Made by a program: the position numbers and the translations under genes
NCBI GenBank assembly: GCA_009746045.1
Contig: RPFO01001284.1
Coordinates: 1 to 64,000 of the forward strand
Direction of reading: 5' to 3'
DNA length: 64,000 nucleotides
DNA from: Mesostigma viride
Taxonomy: Eukaryota > Streptophyta > Mesostigmatophyceae > Mesostigmatales > Mesostigmataceae
Notes under the pieces: model-generated
The model's database searches: none
What the model was told of the DNA's origin: nothing
Seen by the model: only the letters and a program-made list of their open reading frames with translations
Shown: piece after piece, positions 50,228-61,244 of the stretch
How positions within the stretch are numbered: position 1 is the stretch's first letter
Layout of the letters: each line of letters begins with the position of its first letter

Positions 50228-53200
50228 TTAAGAGGAAGGCAGAGAAAAGACGCTCCGCCAAATGCGCGGGGGGCAGGCGGCGATAGCCCGAACCAGGGCG
50301 TCAGGAAGGGTGAGGGCCAAGCTCCGGTGCAATCCCACATAGTGGGCGACAGTTTTGCTGCTGCGCCAGCGACCCCGATGCTGAATATCAGCCATGCTGC
50401 GCTGCCGCAAAAAATCATAGGTAGCCCCCCCATGCCGCAGCCCGTGAATGGTAAACACCGTGTCGACCCCCAAAGCTTGCGTGGCCTGATGCCAAACCCG
50501 GCTGAACTGGGCATAATCGTAAGGGAACACCCGCTCCCAGGCCGCCTTGCCACGCATACAAGCCCGCAAGAGGGTCTCAGTCATGACATCCTCGATCACC
50601 ACAGACTGCACCTCCCCCTTAGCCGTCTTAGCTGACATCAACAACAAGGCGCCCCGCTGCGAACCCCGCAACCGAACATCAGGCTGCAAGCGCACATGGC
50701 CGACCAACAGGTTGAGCGCCTCCGATACCCGCAGGTATTGTTGGAAAATAACGATGACCATCATAGCCGCACGAGGCTGCCGCTGGAGCACCATAGTACA
50801 AGCAAGCGCAAACGCAGCCTCCCATGGAATGGGGGGGGGGCACGAGGGGGTGCCAACGTGCGCCAGCCAGCCAAAACACTTCGTGCCAAGGCCCAATCCC
50901 GCACCTCCCGGGGAAGTACAAATTCAGGCCCATAAGCGCATTGACACACAACTGGCGGCTGTAACACCGTGAGTGCGCCCAAGCGACATACTCGCAATAG
51001 TATTCCTCTATCGTCAAGCCGCGCAACAAGCTGCCAACCCGACCCCGCCGGCTCGCCCACCATGCGAAAAAGGACCTAAGACCCCGATGGTAAACCATCA
51101 AAGTAGCCGGCTTCACCTTGCCCTCAAGAAGGGTCAAGTAGCTAGCGCCAAGCCGAGGCCCGGGATTGGGATGAACACCCTCGCGAGTCAAATCGCGGAC
51201 CCACCCGGCCACCGAGGCAGCCATGGAAAGCCCCCGCGAAGGCCCATCCGCAGGCTGAAGCTCACTTGGCGTCCAGACCCATTGTGAGCGGCTGCCGGTG
51301 ACCAACGTAAGAGCGCACAACCGGCGGCATTGCTTGTTTAACCGGTAAGAAGAGGAACGCCCTTTAGCCAAGCAGCCCAAAGCGGCAGTGGAGTCCACTA
51401 ACCTCACCACCCGCTTACCCCATGTTCCGAGGTTCCGGGCCGAGCGCTCCACCCCCTTCACAGCGGCCCGCACTTCCTTCTCGTTGATGTGCATGGTCGA
51501 ATCGCGCCAGCGACTCTTGATCCCGACGCGCCATCGCCCGTGGATGATGGCTTTTTCCGCGGCCTTGGTCAAGGGTCTAGGCCCGGCATACATGGCCTCA
51601 CCTGGGGTGAGGAGGGTTGGGTAACCCCGCACCTCCCGGGCCCGAGCTAATTCCGTCACCTCAGCTGGGGCCATCTCAGCGTAGACAACCCCCTGCCCAA
51701 AACTAGACGCATCCGAGGCCACCACCACCGGAGCCAGGGCAGCCCCCCGGTCCACACGGAGCATGGGGGCCAACGCCATGGCACACTCGAGCTCATCGCG
51801 CACACCTTGCCACAAAGGTCGCGTTCGCTGGCCCCACCCCTTGAGGTTGATGAACTTAAAACTCTGCTGCCATATGGACAAGCAAGTGCGGCTGAGCATC
51901 TGCAGCCACACCCACCGGCCCACGACGGCCGCCAGCGCCTCAGCGGTAGCGCGTCCCCTCTCGAGGAGTACACGAGTGTGCGCAACCACAAGGGTGAGCT
52001 GCTTAGCTGTCGGCTCCAACACCCCATCCCGCCGGTGAACAACACCCAGAGCTTCTAGCTCGTCCTCCCCCTCCGGGCTAGCCATGATCGTCTTGTCCTT
52101 GGAGGGCACAAGGTTGTTAGGCGCGTACCCGTCTTCAATAGCACTCGCGATTAAGCGATTCACCGCCTCGCACGTGCGCCCATTGCTGACCACCAGGTCA
52201 TCAATAGTGATGGATACCATAGGGGCAGGGGGGTCCTCAAGGTCGATTTGCATCTCCCTCGTGCTCTCCTCCTTGTACTCGATGGCTAGGGCGGTTGGGT
52301 TACCCCATGCATTCCGAAGCACGGTCAGCTCCCCTACACTTGTGAGGCGGTTCACCTGCCGTCTAGGATCCAAAGCGCCCGTGGCATAGAGGACCATCTC
52401 ATGGATGGCTTCCCCTAGCGCTACAGCGTGGGAGTGCCCCATGGCCAGCACTTTCAGCACTGGCCACACCCTCCTCCGCCGCCCCGGCAGCCCGACATCG
52501 GTGGACCACACATCAGGTAGCCCTTGATAATCCCACCACCACTCCGGCACTTGGATGGTATAGTAATACGAGACCAGATCGCTCTTGGCCGTGTAGCACC
52601 GACCCTTGATATAGACCTCCGAGTATATGCCCAGGTGGGGTAACACCGTCTTAGGGGGGTCCACCCACAGTGCGTTCCCCAACTTCTTATTCACAATGAG
52701 CCTTAACTCCCCCACTCCTTTGGCCACCCCAAAACATCCGTCTACCCACTTTGGCCGCGTCTCTCGGAACTCCACCATCCCCACGTCCGCTGCCCTCCCC
52801 ATCAACTTGCCCCACTCCGCCATGGTGCACCCTCGGCTGGGGGCAGGTACATTCCAATACCTCGCACTGGCAGCCACCTCCGGCTTGATGCAGTTGGCTT
52901 CGCTCGCGTACACCTCTCGCCAACTAGGTCGTAGCGCCAGCAAATCCAGCAGCTTCGCCTTTCCTGCCACCTCGCGCTTCGGCAGACTCACCCGCTCCGC
53001 CACAAGTTGTTCATACTTATTACATTTCCCATAGATTAGATCACTTCCTTCTGCGGGGCCTGTCGCAACGCCGGTTACGCGGCGACTGTACCACTCGCAG
53101 TGCTTCTTGACCCTTTTCAGGGCCTCCGCCGTTCCTCTGGAGCACGCGCCTCCAGATTTAGGCGGAGGGTCTGCCCCCCCGTGCCATAGCCAATTCAACC

Positions 53201-53303
53201 ACGTAATCACCTTGTGTTGTAGAGTGAAGGTCCGGCGGCGGCGAGTTGCACGCTGGCGTCTGCGTGCTGACCTCACTCTCCCCCACGTAGTGCTTAGAGG
53301 CAT
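50228..53303 (-). CDS. RT/RNase H/tyrosine recombinase of element 2, one frameshift
   Basis: The start is taken at ATG 53303 (MPLSTTWGRVRSARRR), 48 bases beyond the gag stop; the frame upstream of it is a shadow of gag. RT carries GELRLIVNKKLGN, SDLVSYYYTIQV and catalytic SITIDDLVVS. RNase H carries VVVASDASSFGQGVVY, INEKEVRAAVKGVE and RLVDSTAALGCL. A GVHPNPGP motif is followed by the recombinase (YLRVSEALNLLVG, IHGLRHGG, KTVAHYVGLH). The single frame change coincides with a run of ten G (plus strand 50830-50840), just before the catalytic Arg of the recombinase. Confidence 0.82.
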
Positions 53304-53350
53304 TGTAGGAAGAGGCAGTGGGAAGGGGGAGCGGTTTACCCTTTCGGTGT

Positions 53351-54409
53351 TTACTTGGTTTGCTGGGCCTTGCCCAGCTTCTCCATCATCGTGGCGCTTT
53401 GCAGGGCCATCTTCATGGCCGGGTTGCTCACCAAGGAGGCATCTTCCTTGAGAGCAAGGAGGTGGCCAGCCACCTTCCACCCTCCTGACCCCTGGCTCTC
53501 CACTAGGAGCATGGCTGCCACCACCCTCATGAGATACTCTACCCCAGCCAACTCCCCGGCTGCCGGCCCCAACTCCTTGAAGAGTGTGTCCATGGCCAGG
53601 GCGATGTTCATGACCACCTTCCTGCTTTCCTGGTTCCTCCACCCCCCTTGGCGAGTAGCCATGATCCAACTCTTTATCCCCCCTCCATTGTCGTTGGCAT
53701 CCTCGAGCACCTCGGGGAGCACTCTCTCTTGCACCCTCCAATTCACCACTTGTGCTCGAGTGGGCAGCGTCACCCCTTTGGTCTTTTTCGGCTTCCTGGA
53801 AGCCCCATCTGCCCCGGCCAGCGCATCCTTCAATTTCGTCAGGAAATCCTCTTCCTCGGACTCCTCCTCCTCCTCCTCTTCTTTGCCCGCCTGCCCCTGC
53901 TTGCCAATAATAGCCGCCAGCTCCAAGAGCTGCTCCCTCACATCCCCCGCGGCCTTTCCCTTGCTCGGGGCTGGGCTTCCGACTTTTTTCGTCCCCTTTT
54001 TCGCCCCTTTCGTGGGCCGGCGTGGTGGCTGCATCTCCTCTTCGTCCGAGTCCGCCAAGTCCCGGGCGCTTTGGAGGGCTGCCACTAGCGCTTCGTTTGG
54101 GTCCGCTGCTGCCAGAATTTCAGGCCCGTCCACGTGGTCGACCAGCAGTCCAACGACGGACTCCAGCTGGGCCGCAGACCACCGGCTGACAGTAGTTACC
54201 CAGTCGGTCCCGAGGACCGCCTCAAAGGCAGCGCACACTTCAGGCAGGCCCGAGCAAGTGGAGAGCTCCTGATGGAGCCTTTTCTTCTGCGTCGGCCAGC
54301 CTAGTCGGCCCTTTCCCGTCTGTTTAGTAGCTGTCGGCACCTCGGGATTAGCTTTCGGTAATTGCTTCCCAGCACCTGTCGAACCTGGCTTCCGCCCGGG
54401 CTTCGGCAT
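53351..54409 (-). CDS. Gag-like ORF1 of element 2
   Basis: 352 residues from ATG 54409 (MPKPGRKPGSTGAGKQ). Basic head, a segment CAAFEAVLGTDWVTTVSRWS, an acidic run of Glu/Asp (~GKEEEEEEESEEEDF) and a helical C-terminal half (SWIMATRQGGWRNQESRKVV ... MKMALQSATMMEKLG). No zinc knuckle. The tail resembles that of element 1 ORF1. Intact. Confidence 0.72.
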   Translation of the reverse strand: MPKPGRKPGSTGAGKQLPKANPEVPTATKQTGKGRLGWPTQKKRLHQELSTCSGLPEVCAAFEAVLGTDWVTTVSRWSAAQLESVVGLLVDHVDGPEILAAADPNEALVAALQSARDLADSDEEEMQPPRRPTKGAKKGTKKVGSPAPSKGKAAGDVREQLLELAAIIGKQGQAGKEEEEEEESEEEDFLTKLKDALAGADGASRKPKKTKGVTLPTRAQVVNWRVQERVLPEVLEDANDNGGGIKSWIMATRQGGWRNQESRKVVMNIALAMDTLFKELGPAAGELAGVEYLMRVVAAMLLVESQGSGGWKVAGHLLALKEDASLVSNPAMKMALQSATMMEKLGKAQQTK

Positions 54410-54480
54410 CCCAGCCGCTTTGCAGAAAGGAATTCCGGGCGTCAGCTACGCTGCCCCTGACCCCTGTCGCCGCCTTCGTT

Positions 54481-54856
54481 AAAACAAAAGAGACCGCCAT
54501 GAGCTAGGTGAGCAAGCTTTTATCGTGTTTCAAGGCCAACGGCTCTCTACCAACGGCCAGATCCGGCAACGGCCTCTAAACAGTTTTAGCCGTCAAGTTT
54601 TACTTCAGATATTGCTTGTTGCAAACCCGTCCGCAATCACAGATCTGCTAGGAGAACCTAGACGCAAAAATCCGTTGTCAAGGTACTCAGCACACCGTCA
54701 AGGTATGGGCCGCAACAATTAGGCCATATCATCCGTAATACTCGTACTCTAGAAGCCTAATCAACCTTATTACGATCACATCACCCAGCTCTATTTCACC
54801 TAGCATCAGCGGCTCCCCTTCCGTATCACTATAAAGAAACTATGTTCAGAGAACCC
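54481..54856 (-). repeat. Split direct repeat A1 of element 2
   Basis: Nearly identical to 49639-50014. Confidence 0.85.
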
Positions 54857-55145
54857 GGATACCTGCCTGCCCCCGGCCATATCAATCAAAAAATTAAATG
54901 AAAGATGCCTGCCGCCCCTAAAAAAAAAAAAAAACTGATGCCTGCCCCCAACACCCAAAAAAGATTTACCCCCTGCAACCGCTCCCTTTGTATGATTGAT
55001 GGAATAAATGATTAATGCCTCTGCATGCCCTCATTGGAACAGGTATAGCAGATGTCACAAAGAATGCAACAACAAATTTCCCTTGCACACAGATTCTTAT
55101 GTAAACTAAAATACAACACGAGTACTGTAACCGAAACCAAAATAC
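54857..55145. other. Intron or downstream sequence of the gene at 55146-57750
   Basis: AT-rich with an A14 run (~54920). On the minus strand it follows a good splice donor (AAG|GTATTT at 55146/55145), so it is probably intron, possibly disrupted by element 2. Confidence 0.4.
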
Positions 55146-57750
55146 CTTGAGTGGTGAGGACACCCCGGAAGAGCCCACACTGGCATGATCATCACCACTG
55201 TCTGAGTCATCACCAGCATGGCGCCCCATGGCTCTCTCTTGGCGCGTCCAGTCAACCTGCAAAGAAATGGAAACAAGATATCGGAAAACCATTTGATGGC
55301 GCTGAATACACAACTCTCACACAACATACTAGCACATTCATAAATTCATTTCATGCAGATCAACGACGATAAAAAAACAAAAAAACTCTGACAACCGCAA
55401 CTCTGTGAGCACCTACCGATGTTGCTGTCATCGCGTGACTTGACATCGAGGCATCAGCATTCCTTTGCCGCTGAACAAGGGCCTTTTGCCTCATTATCAA
55501 CGCCTCCAGCCTTGCCAATTCCACCTCCGCTTCCGTCAGGGCTGGCGGCTCTGGTGGTTCAGCATCACAGAAAGCAGGCTGCCGCATTGCAAGAAGTGGC
55601 GATGTGAAGTTGCACGGCAGCGCCCCCACCCCCGAGGCAACGGCCCCATCGCCACCCTGGTCCTTAGAAAACCCCATGCTGTCCGCTTTGGCCTTGCCCT
55701 CCGCCTCCGCTTTGGCCTTGGCCTTGCCCTCCGCCTCCGCTTTGGCCTTGGCCTCCGCCTCCGCTTTGGCCTTGGCCTCTGCCTCCGCTTTGGCCTTGGC
55801 CTCCGCCTCCGCTTTGGCCTGGGCATCCGCCTCCGCTTTGGCCTTGGCCTTGGCCTCCGCCTGCGCTTTGGCCTTGGCCTCCGCCTGTGCTTTGGCCTTG
55901 GCCTCCGGCTCGGCTTTGGAGTCCGCCTCCGCTTTGGCCTTGGCTTTGACCTCTGCTCCCCCCTCCGTCTCCGCCTCCCTCCCGTCCTCCGCCTCCTCCC
56001 CCTCACTGTCCCCACCCTCCTCCTCGTCTGCCATCCTCTTCTTCTTCTTTTCTTGATTCTTTAGCTGACGCTCTTCCTCTGCCTTGACCTGGCACTTGGC
56101 GTACCACTGGCGGCGCTTGACTTTGCCGTAGTTGGCGAGGTCATCCTGGACAACATTGTCCAGGACCACACAGGCATGCAGCTCCTTGCTATCTCCACCC
56201 TGCGGCAAATTGTCCAGGGGAGCATTGTAGACAGCTGTCTGCCCGGAATAATCCACAAACTTGATTTCCCACGGACTTTTTTTTCCGTGGATTGTGCGCT
56301 TGTATTTTGCCGATCTCCCAAATGATCGAGCTCGGCTCGTCCGGCAGAACCAGAAGGTAGCGCTGGGCCACAAAAAGGCCAACCTCTGGTTGTGCCGGTG
56401 GATCCCGCACCGTGGCCTTGGTAGAAAGCGCAGCAAGAAAATGTTGCAGGCCCAGGTCAAGAGGGGGGGAGCCTTCTGCCTGCTTGGCTGCCTTCTTGCC
56501 CCCTTTCTGGGCCGCCAGGTTGCCTGCCTTGTCGCCCGCCACCTCACTCGCCTTGCCGTCTGCCTTCTTTCCCCCCACCTCGCCCGCCTTCTTTCCCCCC
56601 GTCCCGGCCACCTTCTTTTCCGCCATCTCCCCCGCCGTCTCGCCCATCTTCTTTCCCACCTTGTCACCCTTACCCCCCTCCTGGCGGGCAGAATTTTCCA
56701 CCTTCTTCACGGCCGGTACAAAAGCAGCCTTGGCAGATGGACCATCTTGGACTGCAATGAGGCACTCCTTCGCTTTGCTAGCAGCAAAGGCTGCTGGCGG
56801 GAGTGGTGGCGTGATGAAAATAGTGGGCCCCGCGGCTGATTTCTGCATCAACGGCTGAGCTGGGGGCCCTGCGGTGGCCGCTGCAGCCCTTCGCATTTTC
56901 GCCTCCGCCAGCTCGCGCTCGAGCCTTTTGATGTGGTCGTCCTGCGTCGTTTGGATGTCCATCGGCTTGATCTCGTCGGTCTGCACAAGAGAGCATTGAT
57001 ACGAAATGAAGGGTCCGAGTAAATGCTTCAGCGAGTACACTGAGGGGCCGGGTACACTGACGCATTGGTAGTTTCATTAAATAATTATGACACTGGCGGC
57101 GCTGGCCACCTGCAAACGATAAATAAAACAAAAGATTTTCGAATAGCTAAATTTACCTTGGCGGCATTCTCGAAAGCGACGATGTTCGTCAGGGAACTCA
57201 GAGGCTGCCGGCTGCTGCCAGTGGGCGAGTCGGCATTGACTGTGCTGACCCGCTCTTTCGCTTGCTTTTTCCTCATCTTCCGTGGGGGACCCTCATTGTC
57301 GTCATCGTCACTAGGACTCTTCACATCCTTGTCCTTGTGGTTTGAGAGGTATCGGGACCACTGCGCCTCAACGTAACTGGCGGCTGTCTCCTGTTTTGGT
57401 TCGAGGGGCGGTTGTTTCCGATTTCCTGTCTTCAACTTTTCTAGACTATCGAAATAAGTAGCTTTTGCAGCCTGAAACTCTGACGCTGCCAGCGCCCCAG
57501 TCCAAGGACAAATTACGAGCAAACGGGCAACGCAGGCCTGGAAATGGTCGTCGTCCTGGTATTTTCTAACAATCCCCGGCACGAGATAACGCTCGCTCAG
57601 GACGGCGATCTGCTTGCGCAGCGTTGACCGATAGTGTGGGGGACTGACGCAAAGTAAGGGCTGCCGCTCCTCCAAGTACTTGTTCTGCAAGAATCGCTTC
57701 TTCACCTCGTCGGAAGCTACCTGGACAGGCTGCGGATGATGCTTGCCCAT
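55146..57750 (-). CDS. Multi-exon Lys/Ala/Glu-rich nuclear-type protein, unknown
   Basis: Exon 1 57750-57157 (MGKHHPQPVQVASDE ...), donor AAG|GTAAAT. An optional 18-base microexon (VASAAS) could be at 57109-57092. A further exon runs 56980-55417 (acceptor GTGCAG|ACC, donor TCG|GTAGGT), and another 55256-55146. Exon 1 has a C-terminal acidic/basic stretch (PPRKMRKKQAKERV) like a nuclear signal. The large exon has a coiled coil (DDHIKRLERELAEAKM), then many GGKKA/EVGGKKA steps, and a possible Tudor-like piece (WEIGKIQAHN, FVDYSGQTAVYN) broken by a frameshift at an A9 run (~56275-56283). A KAKAEAEA repeat (~55680-55930) follows. No family recognised. It looks like a host gene. Confidence 0.5.
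55680..55930 (-). repeat. Coding minisatellite for KAKAEAEA
   Basis: Runs of GCCTCCGCTTTGGCCTTG units (plus strand) keep the frame and encode a Lys/Ala/Glu helix. Confidence 0.7.
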
Positions 57751-58172
57751 CCTAGAATCACCATCTCACGAGCACAGCATCAAAATCACCATCTCACGAT
57801 CAAATCTCCTGTGTCAAATTTCAGAGCTTCCTGTTAACTTCCGGTGGAGGAGCAAGACGCGATGGAGGTTTTCAAACACCGCGCCTTTCCAAGTTCTTGG
57901 TCGTTTGCAGTTGCCTTGGCTGTTGGCAGTTGGCGCGGCCAGTGACTGCCAACAGCAGGCGCAACGTGCCAGGAATCTTGCACTGCGAAAATCGGACGGC
58001 CAAAAAAAGCTCACCGCGCCGGAAATTCGAAATTGCGCCAAAAGTGGTCACTGGGCACATGCAGCGGCTGACGCAATTGCCTGGAGGGAATCGGATTCGG
58101 AACCTTTGGTACCTTTGCAACCGTCAGTCACTCAAGGTCACTATCTTACAGCGCGTGCTATCCAACGGTTAC
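57751..58172. other. Intergenic DNA, no gene seen
   Basis: Includes a duplicated AAAATCACCATCTCACGA near 57760-57800. No coding frame with recognisable sequence. Confidence 0.45.
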
Positions 58173-59722
58173 TTATTCCCACGCCTGTTTCGTAACTGTG
58201 AAGAAATCATTATGATTGGACAGAGGTCTACTAGCCATGTGGTCGTCGGCTGCAGTGAGGAGATATGCTTTGACCTTGGACATGTCCCACAGATGCCACG
58301 GGGTGTCTGCGAACTTCTTCCTAGCCTCCAGCTGCAGCTCAGGGTGGATGGTCTCCATGCATGAGGCGGATCTTGTACTCGTGGCCCGACACATCCAATA
58401 GGCGACTCGCCATCTCGTCAAACTCCACCTCAAACTCGCGGTAGGACATGTCACCCTGTCGGAATGCGCCAAAGGCGATGCGCTCCTGGAATTCAGCGTC
58501 TGGTGGGACGAGCTTCTGCTGAATTCGTTCCATCAGCTCGTGGATATCCTTGGGGTAGGATTGTGACGCGATGCTATCGCAGTGAAGCAGTCGTGTAACT
58601 GAGATGTCCATGGCCTGGGTGATGATCAAGTCGACCAAGTCCTCGGTGGACAGATCCCAGTTGTGGTAATTCGACTAGAATGTGATGGCCTTGTTCACCA
58701 GCCTAGCCCACTCCTCAGTGGATGTCTCGCGGCTTCAAGCTCTTGTTTAGCTTGGGGATGTGCTTGAAGTCGGGCATGGGCGGCGCCTTGAAGAGTTTTT
58801 GCCGCCTGGGGCCGCTGAACTCCCGTGGCTCAGGCCACCCAAACGTGGGCGGCAGGAGAGTAATCTTGGAACGGTGTCCTGCCATGGAGCTTCCTGCCTG
58901 CTGTCGCGCTTGGGCGTAAAGTGGGTGATCGTCGTAGCCTGGATCATCTGCCGTGATGGTGCTGAAGTTCAGGTTCACGTCTGTGTCCCTGACTCGCCTA
59001 CTCATGGTGGATCCTGCAGACTGACGACGGCGCTGTCTGTGCGCGTGCTCCATCTCCTCCTCCTCCTCCACTATATCTGCTTCTAGTGGCTCCTCATCTT
59101 CAGAGGAGGAGGTACTCCACTGTCCAGTCACCCTTCGCGCGTTGACGAAGGAGACGCTTCGTGAGCTATCCCTACGATTCTTGCTCCCGACCAACGAGGG
59201 ACGAGGAGGTGGTGACGTGGTACAGCCTGGGAGTAGGGTGCCATTCTGCGACCCTCGCCCAAAGCCACGGCCCGCGCTAGTGCCTAGTACGGAACCTTGT
59301 GAGATGCCTACCACGCCTAACACACCGTCTTCCCTACCGGGTGTAGGAGCAATGGGAACACTGTCCGAGCGGGCGGCTTGGCCATGCTGCTGCGAGCGAT
59401 TCGGGCTACCGTCTGGTCGTGGGGTGCGTCCGGTCTGCACCCTAGTCTTGGGAACACTGTCCGAGCGGACAGCTTGGCCATTTTGTGGCTCCCCCATCGG
59501 GGAGGTCGTGGTGTGTGGGTAACTATCTGCTTGACTATGATGATCTTGTTGGACCACGCCCCCATCGGGACGGCCCACGCCCCCATCGGGGCGGGTGCTC
59601 GGAGTATCGTCCAATGGTACATGTTGTTGAGCGAGCCTACAACCCGAGCGTAGCGTCTGGATGTCTATGTCGTCATCCGAGGGAAGCTCAGTCATTAACT
59701 CGCGGTGCGCCATCGTTTTCAA
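58173..59722 (-). pseudogene. Ty3-like retrotransposon Gag, broken
   Basis: A frame from 59722 (MKTMAHRELMTELPSDDD) gives a low-complexity, Ser/Pro/Asp-rich head of ~300 residues, ending FKHIPKLNKSLKPRDIH at 58715. Two further frames continue the capsid-like part: VDLIITQAMDISVTRLL, FGAFRQGDMSYREFEVEFDE and ASRLLDVSGHEYKIRL, then PELQLEARKKFADTPW to 58173. This order resembles the retrotransposon Gag capsid domain of Ty3-type elements. No zinc knuckle, pol or LTR pair is found, so it is a remnant or a domesticated piece. Confidence 0.5.
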
Positions 59723-60140
59723 AGTGCTACTCGTACCGTGTGATTTTGGATGTGCTAGTCTATTAGGTGTTTAGGTCCAGCACTCGAGGCCGGCTGCCGG
59801 GGTCACGGGTCCCCACACCCCAACTACCCACCCCTTAGACAAGTCCACACACACACCTTTATAGCACTTAACACTAATAGTAGTCCTACTAGAACCACTC
59901 TTGATTCATGGTCAACTTGTACTATTATTATTAGTAATCCTTGTACTAGTATTATTAGTAATCCTAGACCTACTCTTAGTACGTGGTCACCCTATACTCG
60001 GCTAAATGCAGGTCTAATGTTTTGTTTCATAATGTAGTAAAGTTTAGGACCCGGAATAGGGTTGCATCTAAATCAAAATGCAGTAGAACTTATGAAAGTA
60101 TAGGTCAAGCCACAACCATTGTCCCAACTTATGGCCTAAT
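59723..60140. other. Intergenic DNA, no gene seen
   Basis: AT-rich with a short repeat of ACTATTATTATTAGTAATCC type at 59930-59970. It could be LTR remnant, but no second copy is present. Confidence 0.4.
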
Positions 60141-60145
60141 GTCCT

Positions 60146-60527
60146 TGCCCATCGGCATATGACATGAGAACCAATATTTTGAGCCCATCGGCTTATGACA
60201 TGACAACCATCATTCTGAGCCCATCGGCTTATGACATGACAACCATTACTTTGAGCCCATCGGCTTGAGACATGACAACCATTACTTTGAGCCCATGGGT
60301 TTAAGATATGGAAACCATTACTTCGAGCCCATCGGCTTAAGACATGGAAACCATCACTTTGAGCCCATCGGCTTGAGACATGACAACCATTACTTTGAGC
60401 CCATCGGCTTAAGACATGGAAACCATTACTTTGAGCCCATCGGCTTAAGACATGACAATCATTATATTGAGCCCATCGGCTTAAGACATGGAAACCATTA
60501 CTTTGAGCCCATCGGCTTATGACAGGA
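60146..60527. repeat. 36-bp satellite, ~10 copies
   Basis: Unit GAGCCCATCGGCTTAAGA plus CATGGAAACCATTACTTT. The unit length is twelve codons, so a repeating peptide (GLRHGNHYFEPI) is formally encoded. No start context or other gene evidence. Confidence 0.8.
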
Positions 60528-61244
60528 AAGGAAGGAGAGACAATGCAACAAGCCACGACACGGTTTGGAACACAATATAAAAAACGTTTTTATGCGACTC
60601 AAACCAATCGGTTTGTTACAAATAAAGGTGTCCCTCCGACCCATCGGTCAGATTCTCACCTGGGACTAGAGGTCGGCCCAGGACAAAAAGAAAAGAAAAG
60701 ATATGCGCAGCAGGAATACAATTACTAATCCCGCAATGCAAGGAAGGGCAGAAAACAAAGAAATTTCCGTCACGGCACCACCATCGTGGGCCGTTAGGAA
60801 CTGCACTACATTGCCGCTCCATAATGCATGGATACACGGAAAAAAAAGGAAAACGACGATGCAGGAGTGAAGTCTGCCGCCCCGACAGTTATCAGTGCGT
60901 TGCTGTTGGTTAGCTCTCGCTTGTTCTTCACGCTCCTTGCTGGACTGCAACGTGAGTGCGCAGGCACAACAGCAGCAAGGTGCAACACAACAACAGCAAC
61001 GAAAACGAAAAGAAAACTAACCGACCATCGCCGGATCTAGCTAATCTAATTCGACCATCGTCGACTTTACTATTGCAATATTCGTTAGTCAAATCGCGGC
61101 AATTCCGACCATCGCCAGAATGCCTGAACAATATTGCATGAACCTAACTACTCAGGTACGAATTAATAGACACGTGACTGCGTCACGTGAGCATAAGTCC
61201 TCAGTGGGAGGGGAACATGGGATGGAATGGATGGTATAAGCTAT
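60528..61244. other. Intergenic DNA, no gene seen
   Basis: No convincing frame. A-rich patches and CGACCATCG repeats (~61021-61100). Confidence 0.45.

Larger units (their letters stand above)
49472..54856 (-). mobile_element. PAT/Ngaro-type tyrosine-recombinase retrotransposon 2
   Basis: Read on the minus strand: A1 (54856-54481), gag, pol, B1 (50151-50018), A2 (50014-49639), B2 (49605-49472). A copies match over ~376 bases and B copies over ~134. This is the same split-direct-repeat plan as element 1, but the repeats and proteins are only distantly related, so it is another family. Coding parts are nearly intact, with one frameshift in pol. Confidence 0.88.

Noticed and set aside
53304-53741. 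N-terminal 146 residues of the long pol frame of element 2
   Set aside because: They overlap gag in another frame and have shadow composition; the pol start was placed at 53303.
55465-56064. Plus-strand frame rich in RLRFGLGL repeats
   Set aside because: Shadow of the KAKAEAEA repeat encoded on the minus strand, which has splice sites and coding sense.
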